DNA of 33,690 bases from positions 1 to 33,690 of the forward strand of contig CAMWLR010000018.1 of NCBI GenBank assembly GCA_947175215.1. The letters are read 5' to 3'. A program made the position numbers and the translations under genes. The notes under the pieces are model-generated. The model searched no databases, had not been told where the DNA came from, and saw only the letters and a program-made list of their open reading frames with translations. Of this stretch, positions 7,623 through 15,529 are shown piece by piece. Position 1 is the first letter of the stretch. Each line of letters begins with the position of its first letter. This stretch comes from an uncultured Porphyromonadaceae bacterium. GTDB taxonomy: Bacteria > Bacteroidota > Bacteroidia > Bacteroidales > Muribaculaceae.

Positions 7623-8942
7623 ATGTCGTCATTTGTCATCGAAGGGGGGCATACCCTCCACGGAGAAATCACACCGCAGGGAGCTAAGAACGAAGCCCTG
7701 CAGGTCATCAGCGCCGTATTACTCACATCTCAGCCTGTCACGATCACCAACATCCCCGAGATCAGGGATGTCAAGAATCTGATCGCCATGCTGCAACTTA
7801 TGGGGGTAAACATCACGCGCCACGAAAAAGGGAGCTACACATTCATCGCCGACACGATTGATACCGACTACATTTACAGCGACGACTTCATCAAACGCTC
7901 GGCAACTCTGCGCGGGTCAGTCCTGCTCGTCGGCCCGCTGCTGGCCCGCTTCGGCAAAGCATACTTCCCAAAACCCGGCGGCGACAAGATCGGCCGCCGC
8001 AAGGTTGACACCCACATCCAGGGATTTATCAATCTCGGCGCGCAATATACCTATGAGCACTCAAAACGCGCCTATCTCCTCACACTCCCCGAGGGGAGCA
8101 AGCTCAAAGGTTGCTATATGCTCCTCGATGAAGCATCGGTCACCGGTACGGCCAATATCATAATGGCCGCCACGTTTGCATCCGGCGAAACCTCCATATA
8201 TAATGCCGCCTGCGAGCCATACGTGCAGCAATTGTGCAAAATGCTGGTGCAGATGGGTTGCAAGATTGACGGCATCGGCTCAAACCTGTTAAAAATATAC
8301 GGTTTCACCTCAGCGCCCCGTGGCGCCGAGCACCGCATACTCCCCGACATGATCGAGGTAGGCAGCTTTATCGGGATGGCAGCGCTCACCCGCAGCGCGC
8401 TCACCATCAAGGATGTAAGCTACGAGAATCTCGGCATTATCCCCGAAAGTTTCCGCCGCCTCGGCATCAAGCTCGAGCAACATGGCGATGATATATACAT
8501 ACCGTCACAAGACAGCTATGTGATCGACACGGCCCTCGACGGCTCGATCATGACTATCGCCGATGCGCCCTGGCCGGGATTGACCCCCGACCTGCTCAGC
8601 GTCATGCTTGTCGTAGCGACGCAGTGCCGAGGCACCGTGCTGATACATCAAAAGATGTTTGAAAGCCGTCTCTTCTTTGTCGACGACCTCATTGAGATGG
8701 GGGCCCAGATTATCCTTTGTGACCCCCACCGCGCCGTGGTTATCGGCCACGACCATAAGTTCACGCTCAAAGCCAACAAGATGAGTTCGCCCGACATCCG
8801 TGCCGGTATCGCAATGTTGCTTGCAGCCATGTCAGCCAAGGGGACGAGCATCATCGGCAATATCGAGCAGATAGACCGGGGTTATGAAGACATTGACCAG
8901 CGTCTCAACTTTTTAGGCGCGTCGATCACCCGCATCGACTGA
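7623..8942 (+). CDS. murA: UDP-N-acetylglucosamine 1-carboxyvinyltransferase, Asp-type active site
   Basis: Transfers enolpyruvate from PEP to UDP-GlcNAc, the first committed step of peptidoglycan synthesis. The start is set at the ATG at 7623 (439 residues), because an upstream in-frame extension would overlap murB and lacks family similarity. The conserved Lys22-Asn23 pair is present (GAKNEAL), as are the DEASVTGTANIIMAA block and the C-terminal DIRAGIAMLLAAM block. The active-site loop reads PKPGGDKIGRR, so residue 121 is Asp where E. coli has Cys115, the residue alkylated by fosfomycin. Asp at this position is known in mycobacterial and chlamydial MurA and gives fosfomycin resistance. The usual FPTD element reads LTPD here. 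Confidence 0.94.
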   Translation: MSSFVIEGGHTLHGEITPQGAKNEALQVISAVLLTSQPVTITNIPEIRDVKNLIAMLQLMGVNITRHEKGSYTFIADTIDTDYIYSDDFIKRSATLRGSVLLVGPLLARFGKAYFPKPGGDKIGRRKVDTHIQGFINLGAQYTYEHSKRAYLLTLPEGSKLKGCYMLLDEASVTGTANIIMAATFASGETSIYNAACEPYVQQLCKMLVQMGCKIDGIGSNLLKIYGFTSAPRGAEHRILPDMIEVGSFIGMAALTRSALTIKDVSYENLGIIPESFRRLGIKLEQHGDDIYIPSQDSYVIDTALDGSIMTIADAPWPGLTPDLLSVMLVVATQCRGTVLIHQKMFESRLFFVDDLIEMGAQIILCDPHRAVVIGHDHKFTLKANKMSSPDIRAGIAMLLAAMSAKGTSIIGNIEQIDRGYEDIDQRLNFLGASITRID

Positions 8943-8977
8943 TACTCTCCTCCTCTCCGACTATACCGCTCTCTCTC

Positions 8978-9008
8978 TTTCGACACTCTCTCTTTGACCT
9001 TATGTTTG
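8978..9008 (+). promoter_or_regulatory. Candidate promoter for the NhaD antiporter gene
   Basis: TATGTTTG at 9001-9008 is an exact match to the Bacteroidetes -7 element TAnnTTTG. TTTC at 8978-8981 sits 19 bases upstream, one base off the -33 consensus TTTG at the expected spacing. Initiation near 9015 would leave a leader of about 37 bases, A-rich before the ATG at 9052. This supports nhaD being transcribed separately from the murBA genes. Confidence 0.6.
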
Positions 9009-9051
9009 ACAATCTTAAATTAAAACCATAAAAAACTGATATAGAACGGCT

Positions 9052-10389
9052 ATGATTACCTTCATGATTGTTTTGTTTGTGCTCGGCTATCTCGGCATAG
9101 CACTCGAACACGTTTTCAACATAAATAAAGCTACCTTTGCCCTGATGATGGCCGGGTTGCTGTGGGGCGTTTACGCGGTCATGGGGCATGACATAAACCT
9201 GCAGTCTGACATGGTCGAGGCGTTAGGTGACACCTGCGAGATCATCGTCTTCCTCATCGGCGCGATGACCATCGTCGAGCTTATCGACCGTTACGGCGGT
9301 TTCAATATCATCGTCAAGCATATCAAAGCCAAGAGCAAACGCGGCCTAATGTGGGTATTTGCCTTCGTGGCATTCTTCCTGTCGAGTATCCTCGACAACA
9401 TGACCACCACAATCATCATGGTGATGATGCTCAGACGTATGTTTGCTGATCAGAAAGAGCGGTGGATGTTTGCCAGCATCATCGTCCTGGCCGCCAATGC
9501 CGGGGGTGCATGGTCACCCATCGGCGACATCACCACTATCATGCTTTGGATGAAAAACTACGTATCATCGGTCGACCTCATCGTCAATCTGCTCCTCCCC
9601 TCACTTGTGTCTGTCGTGATCCCCACGTTGATAGCCACCCGGTTTGTCAGTGACGACCCTGTAGAACCCCTCAATGAGTCTGACCAACGTGTGGGATATG
9701 TACTGTCACGCCACCATTACAAACTCTCCGTCTCTATCCTTATCCTGGGTGTGGCAGGCTTGTTATTCGTGCCGGTATTCAAAGCCATCACTCACCTGCC
9801 GCCGTATATGGGCATCATGCTCTCGCTCGGTATCCTCTGGCTCATAACCGAACTGATCGTACACCACTATCGTCTTGACGGCAAGATCGAGGGTCGCATC
9901 TCTCAGGTGGTCAAAAACATCGACATGTCGACCATCCTCTTTTTCCTCGGCATCCTGCTGGCCGTGGCTGCCCTGCAGCAGGCCGGTATCCTGGCCAACC
10001 TCGCGGCATGGCTCAACGATACCTTCCATCAGGTCTACCTGATCAATACCATCATCGGTATACTCTCATCAATTGTCGACAACGTTCCTCTGGTGGCCGC
10101 CTGCATGAATATGTATCCTGCAGCCACTCCCGAGATGATCCAGGCCGCCGCAGATCCGGCATATATGAGTCTGTTTGTTCAGGATGGTCTCTTCTGGCAT
10201 CTGCTCACATTCTGCGCCGGTGTCGGCGGTTCGCTCCTGATTATCGGCTCGGCTGCCGGTGTCGTAGCTATGGGTATCGAGAAAATCCAGTTTATGTGGT
10301 ATGTCAAGCGCATCTCATGGATGGCCCTCATCGGTTATCTCGCCGGCATCGGCTGCATCTGGCTCGAGTCACTGTTCCTGCCGTTTTAA
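9052..10389 (+). CDS. nhaD: NhaD-type Na+/H+ antiporter
   Basis: A 445-residue polytopic inner-membrane protein of the ion transporter superfamily, expected to export Na+ in exchange for protons. About 12 hydrophobic segments are visible. Family-typical stretches include the FLIGAMTIVELIDRYGGFN segment, SSILDNMTTTI with a conserved Asp-Asn, and AGGAWSPIGDITTIMLW with polar residues in the membrane. A second IVDNVPLVAA motif appears in the C-terminal half, consistent with an inverted-repeat transporter fold. Its position three genes from the Na+-NQR operon suggests a shared role in sodium cycling. It has its own near-consensus promoter and is followed by a long inverted repeat. Confidence 0.9.
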   Translation: MITFMIVLFVLGYLGIALEHVFNINKATFALMMAGLLWGVYAVMGHDINLQSDMVEALGDTCEIIVFLIGAMTIVELIDRYGGFNIIVKHIKAKSKRGLMWVFAFVAFFLSSILDNMTTTIIMVMMLRRMFADQKERWMFASIIVLAANAGGAWSPIGDITTIMLWMKNYVSSVDLIVNLLLPSLVSVVIPTLIATRFVSDDPVEPLNESDQRVGYVLSRHHYKLSVSILILGVAGLLFVPVFKAITHLPPYMGIMLSLGILWLITELIVHHYRLDGKIEGRISQVVKNIDMSTILFFLGILLAVAALQQAGILANLAAWLNDTFHQVYLINTIIGILSSIVDNVPLVAACMNMYPAATPEMIQAAADPAYMSLFVQDGLFWHLLTFCAGVGGSLLIIGSAAGVVAMGIEKIQFMWYVKRISWMALIGYLAGIGCIWLESLFLPF

Positions 10390-10435
10390 TCCGTGACTGA
10401 TCTTGATAAGTAAGTCACGATAATTATATCATACT

Positions 10436-10498
10436 CTCAGAGCCTGTCTCACAAGATACGCCACGGGCGTTAACATTTCTTGTCAGACAGGCTCTGAG
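10436..10498. terminator. Long inverted repeat after nhaD, probable terminator
   Basis: Arms 10436-10449 (CTCAGAGCCTGTCT) and 10485-10498 (AGACAGGCTCTGAG) are perfect 14-base complements. After one C/C mismatch, ACAAGA (10451-10456) pairs with TCTTGT (10478-10483). Inside, ACGCC (10458-10462) and GGCGT (10466-10470) form another 5-base stem with a 3-base loop. On the plus strand ACTTTT follows directly. A rho-independent terminator for nhaD is the simplest reading, but the stem is unusually long and the T-tract short, so a dispersed palindromic repeat is also possible. Confidence 0.6.
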
Positions 10499-10570
10499 AC
10501 TTTTGGTCAGCATGATTGTTATAGTAATAAACAAGCCAAAATTCAATAGTTATTAATGACAGACTGACCT

Positions 10571-10789
10571 ATGATGAGAAAAAAAGAACTCCCTGACAGT
10601 GTATTCGGGCTGCCCGAACGCCGTGAGTACCCGATGCCCGATGCCGCTCATGTAAGAGCCGCCGAGGCTTACTTCAGATATTGCCCCGAAGACCTCAAGC
10701 CCAAGTTGGCAAGAGCAATCCTTGCCCGCGCAAAAGAGTATGGTGTCGATGTCGAGAGTCCCACCGTCCTCTCTTACGCCCAACGATAA
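10571..10789 (+). CDS. Small orphan protein with a phage-associated LPDSxFxLP-type motif
   Basis: A 72-residue soluble, basic protein with no signal peptide or membrane segment. The segment LPDSVFGLPERREYPMPD, followed by AAHVRAA and an Ala/Lys-rich C-terminal helix, resembles a short domain (LPDSxFALP..R.YP..D..HA..A) that I associate with phage prohead-protease and other phage structural proteins (DUF6582-like). That link is from memory and is not an assignment. No phage genes surround it. The gene lies alone between the nhaD hairpin and the promoter of the next operon. ATG codons at 10571 and 10574 are both possible starts. Function is unknown, but the motif similarity makes it likely to be a real gene. 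Confidence 0.65.
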   Translation: MMRKKELPDSVFGLPERREYPMPDAAHVRAAEAYFRYCPEDLKPKLARAILARAKEYGVDVESPTVLSYAQR

Positions 10790-10869
10790 GCATCTGTTTT
10801 GCACCTTTCAGAGCAGAGTGTGCAATAACTTAAATTTCGCTAAATCCCCCCTGTTTTACGCTGAATCAC

Positions 10870-10900
10870 TTTAATTACTCCGTGATTTTAGTTAACTTTG
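10870..10900 (+). promoter_or_regulatory. Candidate promoter for the acyltransferase-Tex operon
   Basis: TAACTTTG at 10893-10900 is an exact TAnnTTTG match. TTTA at 10870-10873 stands 19 bases upstream in the -33 position, one base off TTTG. Transcription would begin near 10907 and yield a leader of about 70 bases that is rich in hairpins. The same TAACTTTG octamer occurs upstream of nqrA. Confidence 0.6.
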
Positions 10901-10908
10901 CCTCCGCA

Positions 10909-10966
10909 TACCCTTACGGGTAACTCTCATGAGTATGTCAGGGCGTGTACGTCACGCCCTATACCC
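10909..10966 (+). promoter_or_regulatory. Hairpin-rich 5' leader with alternative pairing
   Basis: Three hairpins follow one another. TACCC/GGGTA (10909-10913 with 10918-10922) has loop TTAC. ACTC/GAGT (10923-10926 with 10931-10934) has loop TCAT. AGGGCGTG/CACGCCCT (10940-10947 with 10953-10960) has loop TACGT. A second TACCC copy at 10962-10966 could compete for GGGTA at 10918-10922 and so enclose the two later hairpins. Such mutually exclusive pairing upstream of a start codon (10979) is what a cis-regulatory RNA would look like. I cannot match it to a known riboswitch class, and chance cannot be excluded. Confidence 0.4.
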
Positions 10967-10978
10967 AACCTTATCATC

Positions 10979-12142
10979 ATGATAGCAGAAGAATACAAAG
11001 ACATAGCCCCCTATGATGACGAGCAGTTTGCCGAGAAGATGCAGCAACTCGTCAAAGATCCCGGCTTTGCGGATGCCATTCAATATGTATTACCGGGTGT
11101 AGACTACAAACAGCTTGCCGAAACCCTCGGCAAGATCACAAATAAAGAGGACTTCCAGAAGCAGGTAATGCTCTCGATCCTCCTCCGCCTTGAGGCCGCC
11201 ACCACTGACAAAGTCACTGATTCAGGATTAGACAACGTCGACCTAAAGGTGTCGCGTCTGTTTATCTCAAATCACCGCGACATCGTTCTCGATGCCTCGT
11301 TTCTCGGCTTGGTGATGATACGTCAGGGGTTGCCCGCTCAAGAGGTTGCCCTGGGCGATAACCTGCTTATTTACGACTGGATTGAGAATCTCGTCCGCCT
11401 CAACAAAGGTATCATCGTCAAGCGTAATCTGAGACTCACCAAGGCCCTTGAGGCTGCCCGGCAGCTCTCGGGATATATCCATTATTGTATCTCCGAGAAG
11501 AAAGAATCGGTGTGGATCGCACAACGCGAAGGGCGTGCCAAAGACTCAAACGATGTCACACAGGAATCCGTACTTAAGATGCTGGCTCTCAGCGGCAAAT
11601 CTGACAACCTGGTCGACCGCCTGCTGGCCCTGCGCATCACCCCGGTAGCGATCTCATACGAGTTTGATCCCAACGACTATCTCAAGGCAACAGAGTTCCT
11701 GGCTAAAAGACGCGATCCCGACTTCAAGAAGTCGCAGAGAGATGACCTCCGCAGCATGGAGACCGGTCTGCTCAAACATAAAGGGCGCGTACATTTCGCG
11801 ATCTGCAAGGAGATCAACTCAGACCTCTCCGAGTTGCACGACTCAACTGATAAAGTCGAGATAATCCGTCGCGCCTGTGCGTTGATTGACAAGGAGATTC
11901 ACTCTAATTATAAGATCTACCCGATCAACTATTACGCATACGACCAGATCAACGATACATCGCGGTTTGCCGGCGAATACACCGAGGCTCAGTCCGAGCA
12001 ATATAACCGATATTTCAACTCCCAGCTCGACAAAGTACGTCTCGAGGATGTGACCGCCGACGAGCGTAAATTTATGCTCGACGCCATGCTCAACATGTAT
12101 GCGTTCCCCCTGCGCAACAAACTCAACGCTACACAGGTCTGA
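10979..12142 (+). CDS. Glycerolipid acyltransferase, PlsB/PlsC (LPLAT) superfamily
   Basis: A 387-residue protein predicted to transfer an acyl group to a glycerophosphate or lysophospholipid acceptor at the inner membrane. The start is the ATG at 10979 (MIAEEYKDIAPYDDEQF), because upstream in-frame sequence lies in the structured leader. Motif I is SNHRDIVLDASFLG (H99 to D105). The family normally has HX4D, while here the spacing to the second Asp is HX5D. REGRAKDSNDVTQESVLKML resembles the EGG/EGxR block (motif III) of PlsB. No clear transmembrane segment is seen, so peripheral association is likely. Full-length PlsB is much longer, about 800 residues. The exact acceptor cannot be read from the sequence. 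It is the first gene of a four-gene run ending in the folK-like gene. Confidence 0.75.
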   Translation: MIAEEYKDIAPYDDEQFAEKMQQLVKDPGFADAIQYVLPGVDYKQLAETLGKITNKEDFQKQVMLSILLRLEAATTDKVTDSGLDNVDLKVSRLFISNHRDIVLDASFLGLVMIRQGLPAQEVALGDNLLIYDWIENLVRLNKGIIVKRNLRLTKALEAARQLSGYIHYCISEKKESVWIAQREGRAKDSNDVTQESVLKMLALSGKSDNLVDRLLALRITPVAISYEFDPNDYLKATEFLAKRRDPDFKKSQRDDLRSMETGLLKHKGRVHFAICKEINSDLSELHDSTDKVEIIRRACALIDKEIHSNYKIYPINYYAYDQINDTSRFAGEYTEAQSEQYNRYFNSQLDKVRLEDVTADERKFMLDAMLNMYAFPLRNKLNATQV

Positions 12143-12154
12143 TATGTTACTCCG

Positions 12155-13363
12155 ATGAGGGTTTCGCTTATCCTCCTTTTTATATTGCTTGCAATCAATC
12201 TCGCGGTTGACTGGTATATCGTCACGCAGATTAACAAGCGATGCAAACAACCGCGTTTGTGGCGATCCGTCGAGTTATGTTCGGTTGGGATTATGATATT
12301 GTTGCTGATCGGGGCGATGGCCGTGCCCGCGCGCAGTGGCGGAAACGATGTGCTGTTGACAAAGATGTGGCTTCTGTTCAGCTATCTATCTTTATATATA
12401 CCCAAGCTGATAGCCGACATATTTGATCTCCTGGCCTCGATTCCCCGCCTGTTAGGCCACAAGCGGATAAAAGCACTAACCCTTACCGGTATAATCCTGG
12501 CAGTGGCGACCTTTATCGGTATGTGGTGGGGCGCGCTGGTCAACCGTTTCAACATAGACACGCGCGAGGTCGAGATCACCTTTGACAATATCCCCGAGGA
12601 GTTTGACGGATACCGCGTGGTACAATTCTCAGACCTACATACCGGAACTTTCGGCAGCGACACCACATTCGTGTCACGACTTGTAGACCATATCAACACT
12701 CTCAACCCCGATCTTATAGTATTCACCGGTGATATTGTCAACCGTCGGTCTGATGAATTTACACCTTTCGTGCCGGTGCTCAGACGGCTCTCGGCCCGTG
12801 ACGGTGTAATCGCCATACTCGGCAACCATGATTACGGCGACTACAATAACTGGCCGTCAGACTCTGCCAAGCAAGCCAATATGACTGCCCTTTATGACGC
12901 ATACTCACACACCGGGATACGTCTGCTCCTTAACGAGACCGCGTGGATACACCGCTCGACAGACTCAATTGCCATTATCGGTGTTGAGAATATCGGTGAC
13001 CCGCCGTTTCACGTTTACGGGTCACTGCCCGCCTCTTATAGCGATACATCTGACCCGAACTTTAAGATACTCCTGTCTCATAACCCGGCTCATTGGGTTG
13101 ACTCGATAGCCCGGCATGACGATATAAACATACCCCTCACTCTGGCGGGCCATACCCATGCCATGCAGATAGAGCTGTTTGGCGTCTCGCCGGCTTACCT
13201 CAGATACAAGACCTGGGGAGGATTATATGCCGACTACAATAACCGCCATCGGCTGTATGTAAATATCGGATCGGGCACCGTGGGTATGCCCATGCGTCTC
13301 GGCGCTACCCCCGAAGTCACCGTCTTTACTCTCAGACGCGATCGCCAACCTCTCAGCAATTGA
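12155..13363 (+). CDS. Membrane-anchored calcineurin-like metallophosphoesterase
   Basis: A 402-residue protein with four hydrophobic segments in the first 130 residues, then a metallophosphoesterase domain of the YkuE/YaeI type. Metal-binding motifs appear in order: FSDLHTGTF, VFTGDIVNRR, GNHDYG, LLSHNP and LAGHTHAMQ. These fit a two-metal phosphodiesterase or phosphatase. Some relatives act on UDP-2,3-diacylglucosamine or other lipid-linked substrates, but this protein's substrate cannot be read from the sequence. The ATG at 12155 lies 12 bases after the acyltransferase stop, and the gene ends 7 bases before tex, so it is almost certainly co-transcribed. Pairing with a lipid acyltransferase hints at an envelope-lipid role, which is inference. 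Confidence 0.88.
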   Translation: MRVSLILLFILLAINLAVDWYIVTQINKRCKQPRLWRSVELCSVGIMILLLIGAMAVPARSGGNDVLLTKMWLLFSYLSLYIPKLIADIFDLLASIPRLLGHKRIKALTLTGIILAVATFIGMWWGALVNRFNIDTREVEITFDNIPEEFDGYRVVQFSDLHTGTFGSDTTFVSRLVDHINTLNPDLIVFTGDIVNRRSDEFTPFVPVLRRLSARDGVIAILGNHDYGDYNNWPSDSAKQANMTALYDAYSHTGIRLLLNETAWIHRSTDSIAIIGVENIGDPPFHVYGSLPASYSDTSDPNFKILLSHNPAHWVDSIARHDDINIPLTLAGHTHAMQIELFGVSPAYLRYKTWGGLYADYNNRHRLYVNIGSGTVGMPMRLGATPEVTVFTLRRDRQPLSN

Positions 13364-13370
13364 TATCACC

Positions 13371-15515
13371 ATGGCAGACTCACTCTCTATCCAACAGATT
13401 ATCGCCCGCGAAATGAATATCCCCGAGCAGCGGGTCAACGCCACTTTGCGGTTGCTTGCCGAGGGTGCTACCATCCCGTTTATCTCGCGGTATCGCAAGG
13501 AGGCTACCGGCGGTCTCGATGAGGTCGCCATATTCAACATCTCCGATAGATTTGATCAGTTACGCGAACTTACCGACCGCAAGATCTACATCTTGCAGGC
13601 GATCGAGGCTCAGGGAGCTCTCAATGACGAGCTGCGCCTGAATATTGAGAATACATTCGACCCGGCCGAACTTGAGGATCTCTACCTCCCCTACAAACCG
13701 CGGCGTCGCACACGTGCGCAGATCGCTCGCGAAAACGGGCTCGAACCCCTCGCAAAAATCATCATGTCGCAGAAGTGCGCCAACCCTGAGGATGTCGCCC
13801 GTCGTTACCTCACTGATAAAGTGTCTACCACCGCCGATGCCATCGAGGGGGCTGCCGATATCATCGCCGAGTGGGTGAACGAAGATTTGCGCGCACGTCA
13901 GAATATCCGCAACCGTTTTCAACGCTATGCTCGCATTACCTCAAAACCGGTCAAAGGTAAAGAGGAGGAGGCGGTCAAATACCGATCATATTTCAACGTC
14001 GACGAACCGCTCACACGCTGTCCCTCACACCGTTATCTGGCGATGCGCCGCGGTGAGGCCGAGGGGTTGCTCAAGGTCAGCGTCAATATTGATGATGACG
14101 CCGCCATCGGTGCACTGCAACGTCTCTTTATCCGCCGCGATGCACAGGCGCATTCGGCTGACATCGTCAAGGATGCCGTCAGTGATGCATACCGCCGGCT
14201 TATCAGGCCCTCGATCACGACTGAGGTAGAGGCCGAGGCCAAAAACAATGCCGACACCGCCGCGATCTCAACTTTCGCCGCCAACCTCAACCAACTGTTG
14301 CTGGCCGCTCCGCTCGGAGCTAAGGCCGTCATGGGTATAGACCCAGGATTCCGCACCGGCTGCAAGGTGGTATGTCTCGATGCCAACGGCAATCTCCTCC
14401 ATCACGACATCATCTACCCCACCCCGCCACGCAACTATATCATTGATGCAACAAAGAGAGTGATGATGCTCGCCGAGAAATACAATATCGAGGCCATAGC
14501 GCTGGGTAACGGTACGGCGAGCCGTGAGACAGAGCGTTTCCTGAGATCAATCAACTTCCCCCGCAAGATCGAGATATTTGTCGTCAGCGAGGATGGTGCC
14601 TCTATTTACTCGGCGTCAAAGGTGGCGCGCGATGAATTCCCCGACCATGATGTCACGGTCAGGGGAGCGGTCTCAATAGGCCGTCGCCTGATGGACCCGT
14701 TGGCCGAACTGGTCAAGATCGATCCCAAGTCTATCGGCGTCGGTCAGTATCAGCATGATGTCGACCCCGGCCGTCTCAAACGTCAGCTCGACATGACTGT
14801 CGAGAGTTGTGTCAACTCGGTCGGTATCGATCTCAATACCGCCTCGCGCGAACTTCTCTCATACGTGTCGGGGATCGGCGAGACCCTGGCCGGGAATATC
14901 GTTAAATACCGCGCGGCGCACGGAGATTTCACCTCTCGTGCCCAACTGCTCGACGTGCCGCGTCTCGGCCCTAAAGCATACGAGCAATGCGCCGGGTTCA
15001 TGAGAGTAAGATGCAGCAGTAATATCCTTGACAACACAGCCGTACACCCCGAGCGTTATCACATCGTCGAGAAGATGGCTGCCGACAGCAAGCACACCAT
15101 CGACAAGCTCGTCGCCGACCCGTCACTGCTCGATACTATCGACCTCAACCGATACGTCACCGCCGAGGTCGGACTGCCGACACTCGAGGATATCATAGCC
15201 GAGCTGCGCAAGCCCGGGCGCGACCCGCGTGAGAAAGCTGCCGAGTTCTCTTTTGACGATACTATCCATGACATAACCGACCTGCGCGAAGGTATGATCC
15301 TCCCCGGCATTGTCAACAATATTACCGACTTCGGGGCATTTGTCGACATCGGCGTGCATGAGTCAGGGCTGATACATGTCTCGCAGATGGGCGACCGCCG
15401 CGTCAAGAATCCCGGCGAGGTACTCAAGTTGCGACAGCATATCAACGTCAAAGTCATCGGCGTGGATCTCGACCGCAAACGTATCAGCCTGTCACTTAAA
15501 GGTGTCGATAATTAA
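13371..15515 (+). CDS. tex: Tex family RNA-binding transcriptional accessory protein
   Basis: A 714-residue cytoplasmic protein related to Tex of Bordetella and Pseudomonas and to the core of eukaryotic Spt6. Domain order is an N-terminal helical region with FISRYRKEATGGLDE, a YqgF/RNase H-like domain beginning near residue 320 (MGIDPGFRTGCKVV), a double helix-hairpin-helix region at about 485-545 (LNTASRELLSYVSGIGETLA, then DVPRLGPKAYEQCAGF), and a C-terminal S1 domain from about 640 (GIVNNITDFGAFVDIGVHE). Family lengths are about 700-780, so it is complete. It binds nucleic acid non-specifically and is linked to transcription and, in some species, toxin expression. It starts 7 bases after the phosphoesterase gene and ends 14 bases before the folK-like gene. 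Confidence 0.95.
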   Translation: MADSLSIQQIIAREMNIPEQRVNATLRLLAEGATIPFISRYRKEATGGLDEVAIFNISDRFDQLRELTDRKIYILQAIEAQGALNDELRLNIENTFDPAELEDLYLPYKPRRRTRAQIARENGLEPLAKIIMSQKCANPEDVARRYLTDKVSTTADAIEGAADIIAEWVNEDLRARQNIRNRFQRYARITSKPVKGKEEEAVKYRSYFNVDEPLTRCPSHRYLAMRRGEAEGLLKVSVNIDDDAAIGALQRLFIRRDAQAHSADIVKDAVSDAYRRLIRPSITTEVEAEAKNNADTAAISTFAANLNQLLLAAPLGAKAVMGIDPGFRTGCKVVCLDANGNLLHHDIIYPTPPRNYIIDATKRVMMLAEKYNIEAIALGNGTASRETERFLRSINFPRKIEIFVVSEDGASIYSASKVARDEFPDHDVTVRGAVSIGRRLMDPLAELVKIDPKSIGVGQYQHDVDPGRLKRQLDMTVESCVNSVGIDLNTASRELLSYVSGIGETLAGNIVKYRAAHGDFTSRAQLLDVPRLGPKAYEQCAGFMRVRCSSNILDNTAVHPERYHIVEKMAADSKHTIDKLVADPSLLDTIDLNRYVTAEVGLPTLEDIIAELRKPGRDPREKAAEFSFDDTIHDITDLREGMILPGIVNNITDFGAFVDIGVHESGLIHVSQMGDRRVKNPGEVLKLRQHINVKVIGVDLDRKRISLSLKGVDN

Positions 15516-15529
15516 AGCAAACCATCTCA

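Noticed and set aside
10436-10498. The long inverted repeat as a miniature transposable element
   Set aside because: The flanks CTCA and TGAG are complementary rather than direct repeats, so there is no target-site duplication; a hairpin terminator or dispersed palindrome fits better.
11843-12250. Minus-strand frame spanning the acyltransferase-phosphoesterase junction
   Set aside because: It covers the ends of two well-supported plus-strand genes and has no similarity I recognise.
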